This document shows, in pieces, positions 5,872 through 9,679 of a stretch of DNA of 9,679 nt. Origin of the DNA: an uncultured Erysipelotrichaceae bacterium (GTDB lineage: Bacteria; Bacillota_I; Bacilli_A; Erysipelotrichales; Erysipelotrichaceae); the NCBI GenBank assembly GCA_944326175.1, contig CALVCY010000027.1, positions 1 to 9,679 on the forward strand, given 5' to 3'. The notes below the pieces were generated by a model, which ran no database searches, was not told the DNA's origin, and saw only the letters and a list, made by a program, of their open reading frames with translations. The position numbers and the translations under genes were made by a program. Numbering within the stretch: the first letter of the stretch is position 1; the number at the start of each line of letters is the position of its first letter.

Positions 5872-7074
5872 ATGGTTTATGTCACGCGCAAACAAAGTGA
5901 ATCGATCAAAAACGGACATCCATGGGTATATGGGGATGAGATCATCCAAATCGATGGGGATTATGCCAATGGGGATATCGTGGATGTGGTTTCCAACAAA
6001 GGAAGTTATTTGGGATGTGGATTGATCAATGATCATTCCAAGATCAAAGTCCGACTGTTCAGTAACAATGCATCTGACACGTATGATACAGCGTATTGGT
6101 GTCGTGTAGTGGATCATGCATTGCAGTATCGCATCGATGTGATGGATGATCTGGATAATGTTCGCTTAGTTTTTGGAGAGAGTGATTTTCTTCCGGGTGT
6201 GACCATTGATAAATTCAATAATGTATTGGTAGCGGAGATCATGTGTTATGGCATGGAAATGCGCAAAGATGTGATCTATAACCATTTGGTGGAAGCATTG
6301 GAAAAATATGGTCAAACCATTGATGGATTGTATGAACGTAATACAGGTCCATTACGCATCAAAGAAGGATTGGATGAATATGAAGGATGGTATCCGTTAG
6401 TGGATAAACCAAAGTGTGATCTGGTTGAAACCATCATCACCGAAAACGGGATCCAGTATTTTGTCGATATCATCCACGGTCAAAAAACCGGATTCTTTTT
6501 AGATCAAAAATACAATCGAAGAGCCATTGGCTCATTATGCCATGGTAAAACCATATTGGATTGTTTTACCCATACCGGAAGCTTTGGATTGAATGCGTTG
6601 AAACATGGGGCCAACCATGTCACTTTTGTGGATATTTCAGCATCTACCATGGAAATGACCAAACGCAATGTGACATTGAACCATTATGAAAACCACTGTG
6701 ATTTTATCGTTGCGGATTGTTTTGATTATCTGGACCAATTGAAAAAAAGCGGATCCCATCCATATGATGTGATCATCCTCGATCCTCCGGCGTTTACTAA
6801 ATCCCGATCCACCATCGCTTCTGCAATGAAAGGTTACCAACGGATCAATGGGGATGCCATGCGGATCTTGAAACGCGGTGGTTATTTAGCCACAGCCAGT
6901 TGTTCCCACTTTGCTTACAGCGATTTGTTTGACAGCATGATCATTCGGGCTGCCAAAGAAACCGGGACGCGATTAAGAGAGATCGAAAAAAGAAAACAAA
7001 GCAAGGATCATCCGATATTGATGGGTGTGCCGGAGACAGAATATCTCAAATTCCATATCTATCAGAAAGTATGA
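5872..7074 (+). CDS. rlmI: RlmI-like 23S rRNA (cytosine-5)-methyltransferase
   Basis: With the start at 5872 the protein has 400 residues, close to E. coli RlmI (396), which methylates a cytosine of 23S rRNA using SAM. Residues 1-75 form a PUA RNA-binding domain (IKNGHPWVYGDEI, then GDIVDVVSNKG). The catalytic domain shows GQKTGFFLDQ (203-212), SAM motif I LDCFTHTGSF (229-238), Asp254 after strand 2, LDPPAF (303-308), and ATASCSH with Cys344 (340-346). The ending DHPILMGVPETEYLKFHIY is typical of the family. The frame is open upstream to 5812, but the promoter at 5835-5843 lies inside that extension and the family begins at about MVYVTRKQ. The ribosome site is only a purine-rich AGAAAAGAAA. 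ATG 5851, used without a leader, is the alternative. The gene converges on the amidotransferase gene. The exact target nucleotide is inferred from the family only. Confidence 0.92.
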   Translation: MVYVTRKQSESIKNGHPWVYGDEIIQIDGDYANGDIVDVVSNKGSYLGCGLINDHSKIKVRLFSNNASDTYDTAYWCRVVDHALQYRIDVMDDLDNVRLVFGESDFLPGVTIDKFNNVLVAEIMCYGMEMRKDVIYNHLVEALEKYGQTIDGLYERNTGPLRIKEGLDEYEGWYPLVDKPKCDLVETIITENGIQYFVDIIHGQKTGFFLDQKYNRRAIGSLCHGKTILDCFTHTGSFGLNALKHGANHVTFVDISASTMEMTKRNVTLNHYENHCDFIVADCFDYLDQLKKSGSHPYDVIILDPPAFTKSRSTIASAMKGYQRINGDAMRILKRGGYLATASCSHFAYSDLFDSMIIRAAKETGTRLREIEKRKQSKDHPILMGVPETEYLKFHIYQKV

Positions 7075-7078
7075 AATA

Positions 7079-7106
7079 AAGGACGCTTTGAGCGTCCTTA
7101 ATTTTC
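7079..7106 (+). terminator. Bidirectional terminator between rlmI and the amidotransferase gene
   Basis: The stem AAGGACGCT (7079-7087) pairs with AGCGTCCTT (7091-7099) around the loop TTG. It is followed on the plus strand by AATTTTC and on the minus strand by TATTTC. It starts 4 bases after the rlmI stop codon, and its 3' edge is 6 bases from the stop of the convergent gene, so it probably serves both. Confidence 0.85.
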
Positions 7107-7111
7107 ATGGT

Positions 7112-7846
7112 TCAACCATGCTTTTTGATGGTTTCCACCATCCAACTAAAAAACAGCACGCCATTTGGATCATCATGATCCGCCATCAACTCCGGATGCC
7201 ATTGCACGGCATAGATTGATCGATTATGACTCTGGATGGCTTCGATCACTCCATCATTGGCTTTAGCAGCGATGAATAGGCCTTGGCCCAATCGAGAAAG
7301 CGATTGATGATGCAAGGAGTTGACGGAAGTGGTCGAACCATATAACGGATAGAGAAAACTATGGGGTTCAATGGTGATATCATGACTGGGCACATACGGA
7401 ATGGTATGTTGATCATGTTTGATGGAATGGGGGATCTGGCTAGTTGTATCCTGGACCAGTGTGCCACCCAATGCAACATTGATGATCTGCATCCCTCGGC
7501 AAATGCCAAATAATGGTTTATCCAATTCCAATGTGGTTTCAACCAATGCTAGGTTGAACGCATCCACCAACGGATCGATCGCACCACATTGAGGGATGGG
7601 TTGTTGACCATATCTTAATGGCGACACATCCGACCCTCCGGACAAAACGACCCCATCAAGCTGATCGATAATGGACATCAATGCATCCTTGTCTTCCAAT
7701 ATCGGAATGATCACTGGGATCGCTCCAGCTTTGTGAATGGCATGGATATAAGCGGAATTGATATAGGTTCGATCAAGCCCCGTGGAATGGGGAAAATCAA
7801 CAAATTCGCGATTGGCACTAACACCGATCAATAGTGGTTCGTTCAT
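7112..7846 (-). CDS. Gamma-glutamyl-gamma-aminobutyrate hydrolase family (class I glutamine amidotransferase-like)
   Basis: This 244-residue protein matches the PuuD-like peptidase C26 family, which hydrolyses gamma-glutamyl amides such as gamma-glutamyl-GABA in polyamine breakdown. Visible motifs: IGVSANR at the N-terminus, DGVVLSGGSDVSP (64-76), the nucleophile elbow GICRGMQ with Cys116, INVALGGTLVQD (122-133), VNSLHHQSL (175-183), and AVQWHPE with His217 and Glu219, completing the Cys-His-Glu triad. Length is normal. No other polyamine (puu) gene is nearby, so the substrate is uncertain and any gamma-glutamyl compound is possible. AGAAGGA precedes the start by about 7 bases. The start is embedded in the palindrome AAGGATATCCTT. 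A TATAAT box lies at 7871-7876. Confidence 0.92.
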   Translation of the reverse strand: MNEPLLIGVSANREFVDFPHSTGLDRTYINSAYIHAIHKAGAIPVIIPILEDKDALMSIIDQLDGVVLSGGSDVSPLRYGQQPIPQCGAIDPLVDAFNLALVETTLELDKPLFGICRGMQIINVALGGTLVQDTTSQIPHSIKHDQHTIPYVPSHDITIEPHSFLYPLYGSTTSVNSLHHQSLSRLGQGLFIAAKANDGVIEAIQSHNRSIYAVQWHPELMADHDDPNGVLFFSWMVETIKKHG

Positions 7847-7870
7847 AAGGATATCCTTCTTTCCTTCATT

Positions 7871-7892
7871 ATTATAGCGATGGTTTGACCAT
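7871..7892 (-). promoter_or_regulatory. Promoter of the amidotransferase gene with an overlapping dyad
   Basis: The minus strand has a perfect TATAAT (7871-7876). The spacer upstream is largely the inverted repeat ATGG-TTTGA-CCAT (plus strand, 7880-7892), placed where an operator would block polymerase. No clear -35 hexamer is seen at 16-18 bases, which fits an activator-dependent or weak promoter. Confidence 0.5.
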
Positions 7893-7907
7893 ATATGATG
7901 ACTGTTG

Positions 7908-7934
7908 AAAAAAATACGGATGGACGAACCATCC
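7908..7934 (-). terminator. Terminator of the ChbG-like deacetylase gene
   Basis: On the minus strand GGATGG and CCATCC pair around the loop TTCGT, followed by GTA and seven T (7908-7914). The stem is short (6 bp) but the T-run is long. It begins 9 bases after the deacetylase stop codon. Confidence 0.75.
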
Positions 7935-7942
7935 TTAAATGA

Positions 7943-8758
7943 TTATTTCATCATCAAATCCTGATACGTGATCAATTCGATGTGGTTATCTTTGATCCAT
8001 TGTTTCATGGTTTCAGAAACACACATAGCATGGTCTTTGATCCGTTCCAATGATAAAGTGGTCAAACCCATCAATTCATCATCTACGAATCCAGGGTGAC
8101 CCCCAATGAGCGCATAATCACCACCCAACAGATAATCCGCATGTTCCATGATCAACGCTACCGTATCTTTGGAAAGCTGGGCAGAAGGATCAAATGACTT
8201 TTTGATCTTCGAAGGGTCCTTTGGCATCAATGCAAGCACATCCATCATGCTACGAAATCCATATTGTTTCTGGATATCTTTGCTGTAAGGGATTCCCGTT
8301 TCTTCGGAGAGCTGGCGAATGGCTTTTTCATAGTTTTCGTGGTTGAGCGAATGCCCATGCAGATAACCTGGTTTTTTACCAGTCAGTAAAATGAAACGAT
8401 CATATTGTGCTTTGATCTCACCATAAACTTCATCGTAGGGGAACATCTCCAACCGCCCTTCCATGGTAGCAAAACGTGGATCTTTCAAACGTGCACCGCT
8501 GCGAATGAATTGTCCATTTTCATCCACCAAATGCGGGATGGTGGACGGATCGGAGACCGATGGTCCGGACACGATATTAAAATCGATCCCAAAACAAGCC
8601 CGATCATTGTTGCGGATATATGCCGCTGCTTCGATGGCTGACGGCATATTGGCAAACAACCCCGTGTTGCGCAAGATGCCATGCTCGATGGCATCGATGA
8701 TGCCCAATGTCACACCCTTTGTAAAACCAAAATCATCACCTTGAACCAATAACTTCAT
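7943..8758 (-). CDS. ChbG/YdjC-family carbohydrate deacetylase, divergent
   Basis: This 271-residue protein has the ChbG/HpnK layout; the family removes acetyl groups from N-acetylated sugars such as chitobiose with a metal ion. Conserved: VQGDDFGFTKGVTLGI at 5-20 (metal ligand Asp9), the GxxxNxxSG segment at 57-65, GHS-LNH (His136, His140) and GGHPGFVDDEL near 219-229, then a C-terminal ITYQDL. Two sites differ. The usual GLHLN reads GIDFN, so Asp59 sits where E. coli ChbG has metal ligand His61, and the usual DSH reads HGH. Three ATG codons stand in a row (8764, 8761, 8758); AAGGAGG is 7 bases from the third and too close to the first, so I chose 8758. The stop of the upstream exporter gene is 25 bases away, implying one operon. 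An activity other than deacetylation is possible. Confidence 0.85.
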   Translation of the reverse strand: MKLLVQGDDFGFTKGVTLGIIDAIEHGILRNTGLFANMPSAIEAAAYIRNNDRACFGIDFNIVSGPSVSDPSTIPHLVDENGQFIRSGARLKDPRFATMEGRLEMFPYDEVYGEIKAQYDRFILLTGKKPGYLHGHSLNHENYEKAIRQLSEETGIPYSKDIQKQYGFRSMMDVLALMPKDPSKIKKSFDPSAQLSKDTVALIMEHADYLLGGDYALIGGHPGFVDDELMGLTTLSLERIKDHAMCVSETMKQWIKDNHIELITYQDLMMK

Positions 8759-8783
8759 CATCATTCCTCCTTGTTTGATTCAT

Positions 8784-9679
8784 TTATATCACGCGGATCC
8801 ACTGACCCTTTACGATATGACGTATCCCGATCACCGTTTTGATGACCCAATCGATCCGTAATGCGATCAACACGGTAAATGGTGGCCAATGCCAGATCAA
8901 GCCGACCAATACTCCCAATGGGATGGAAACGATCCACATATAGACCGCATCCAGACGCAGGCAATAATCGGTGTCACCACCGCCACGCAATATCCCTTTG
9001 GTGATGACACTTTGAAAGTTCTGGAAAATGATCATGCCGGCAATGGCATAGATCAATGTCTGTGCGATTTGACGGGTTTGGATGGATACATCATGGAAAT
9101 ACATGAGAACAAACGGTCCGCTGATCAAAATCAATATCGTTGAAATCACACCCAAAACTGCAGTTAATTTCAGTAAAATGATCGCTTGCTGTTGGGCTGT
9201 TTGGGTTTCACCACGTCCAACCGAATTACCGATCAATGTACTGGCCGCATTCCCAACACCTTGGGTAAACACCGTGCATAAACGCTGTAACATCGCTACG
9301 ATACTGTTGGCTGCAACAAAAGCCGTACCGACGCGTCCGATAATGACACTAGTGGCTGTATTTCCAAATCCAAGTAACATATCCGATACCATTACCGGGA
9401 TACTGTAATGCAAATACGCATCACGGATGTCCATGGTATTGATAAAAACATGGGAAATGTGAAACCGGATATCTTTTTCAACGATCAAAAGATAACCCAG
9501 CACGATCACACACTCGAAAACACGGGCGATCACAGTGCCGATCGCCGCACCCGCGATCTGCATTTCCGGTACACCAAAATGTCCAAAGATAAAAACATAA
9601 TTGCCAAAGAAATTGACCACCATGGAAACGATGGCTGCGATCAAAGGAATATGGACTTTTCGCATGCTGCGCAAGACTT
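8784..9679 (-). CDS. MATE-family exporter, partial (N-terminal end beyond right edge)
   Basis: The frame is open from the right edge to the stop at 8784, about 298 codons and roughly the C-terminal two thirds of a 440-460 residue transporter. It contains MATE features: the LRSMRKVHIPL loop at the edge, NFFGNYVFIFG...GAAIGTVIAR, the start of the second half (YSIPVMVSDMLLGFG), a helix with FTQGVGNAASTLIGNSVGRGE, and KGILRGGGDTDY before the last helices. The codon in frame near 9674 is an internal TTG (Leu of LRS), not a start. It differs clearly in sequence from the exporter at the left edge, so the two are not recent duplicates. The deacetylase gene follows after 25 bases without a terminator, so the two are probably co-transcribed. 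The substrate is unknown; a metabolite of the deacetylase is only a guess. Confidence 0.92.
   Translation of the reverse strand, partial: VLRSMRKVHIPLIAAIVSMVVNFFGNYVFIFGHFGVPEMQIAGAAIGTVIARVFECVIVLGYLLIVEKDIRFHISHVFINTMDIRDAYLHYSIPVMVSDMLLGFGNTATSVIIGRVGTAFVAANSIVAMLQRLCTVFTQGVGNAASTLIGNSVGRGETQTAQQQAIILLKLTAVLGVISTILILISGPFVLMYFHDVSIQTRQIAQTLIYAIAGMIIFQNFQSVITKGILRGGGDTDYCLRLDAVYMWIVSIPLGVLVGLIWHWPPFTVLIALRIDWVIKTVIGIRHIVKGQWIRVI

Noticed and set aside
8405..8744. Plus-strand frames opposite the deacetylase gene, and similar antisense frames opposite the other genes
   Set aside because: They have no ribosome site, no recognisable domain, and lie antisense to well-supported genes.
1..9679. 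CRISPR array, toxin-antitoxin pair, phage or transposon remnant, defence island
   Set aside because: I scanned both strands and saw no spaced repeats, transposase or integrase motifs, or paired small genes. All long frames are housekeeping or transport genes.
1..9679. The two MATE genes as a recent duplication or as repeats bounding a unit
   Set aside because: In the segments I could compare (the loop and helix after the first repeat) the proteins are clearly different, and the DNA shows no matching stretch.

Overview
The window looks like ordinary chromosome of a moderately AT-rich Bacillota (Firmicutes) bacterium. The evidence is strong AGGAGG/AAGGAAG ribosome sites, TTGAAA/TATAAT-type promoters with frequent TGn extended -10 elements, a split transketolase, a tRNA with encoded CCA, and compact operons ended by hairpin/T-run terminators. 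A bile salt hydrolase points to an animal gut inhabitant. An Erysipelotrichia-like origin is a guess from the overall feel of the proteins and cannot be proved here.

Layout from left to right. A MATE-family exporter on the minus strand runs off the left edge (1-1003). Upstream of it, also on the minus strand, lie a choloylglycine-hydrolase-family bile salt hydrolase (1153-2139) and an unknown single-pass membrane protein with a TPR-like cytosolic region (2227-2931). These two lack a terminator between them and carry near-identical promoter elements, so they may be co-regulated. A tRNA-Lys(CTT) with its own promoter and terminator follows on the plus strand (3084-3159). It converges on a class I SAM-dependent methyltransferase (3204-3956, minus). 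Next, two translationally coupled genes on the minus strand encode the C- and N-terminal halves of transketolase (4031-4954 and 4947-5771). A divergent promoter region separates them from an RlmI-like 23S rRNA cytosine methyltransferase (5872-7074, plus). That gene converges on a gamma-glutamyl-GABA-hydrolase-type class I amidotransferase (7112-7846, minus). Last come a divergent ChbG/YdjC-family carbohydrate deacetylase (7943-8758, minus) and a second MATE-family exporter that runs off the right edge (8784-9679, minus), probably in one operon.

How the genes fit together. Transketolase serves the non-oxidative pentose phosphate pathway, RlmI and the tRNA serve translation, and the bile salt hydrolase and two exporters suggest gut adaptation (detoxification or export). 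There is no sign of a phage, transposon, CRISPR array or defence island, and I found no convincing new multi-gene system. The points most worth checking are the ChbG-like enzyme with Asp where a metal-binding His is expected, the shared promoter/operator-like element in front of the membrane protein and bile salt hydrolase genes, a possible attenuator ahead of the left exporter, recurrent ATGG-N5-CCAT dyads, and a marked excess of GATC. No gene-free stretch exceeds 300 bases.
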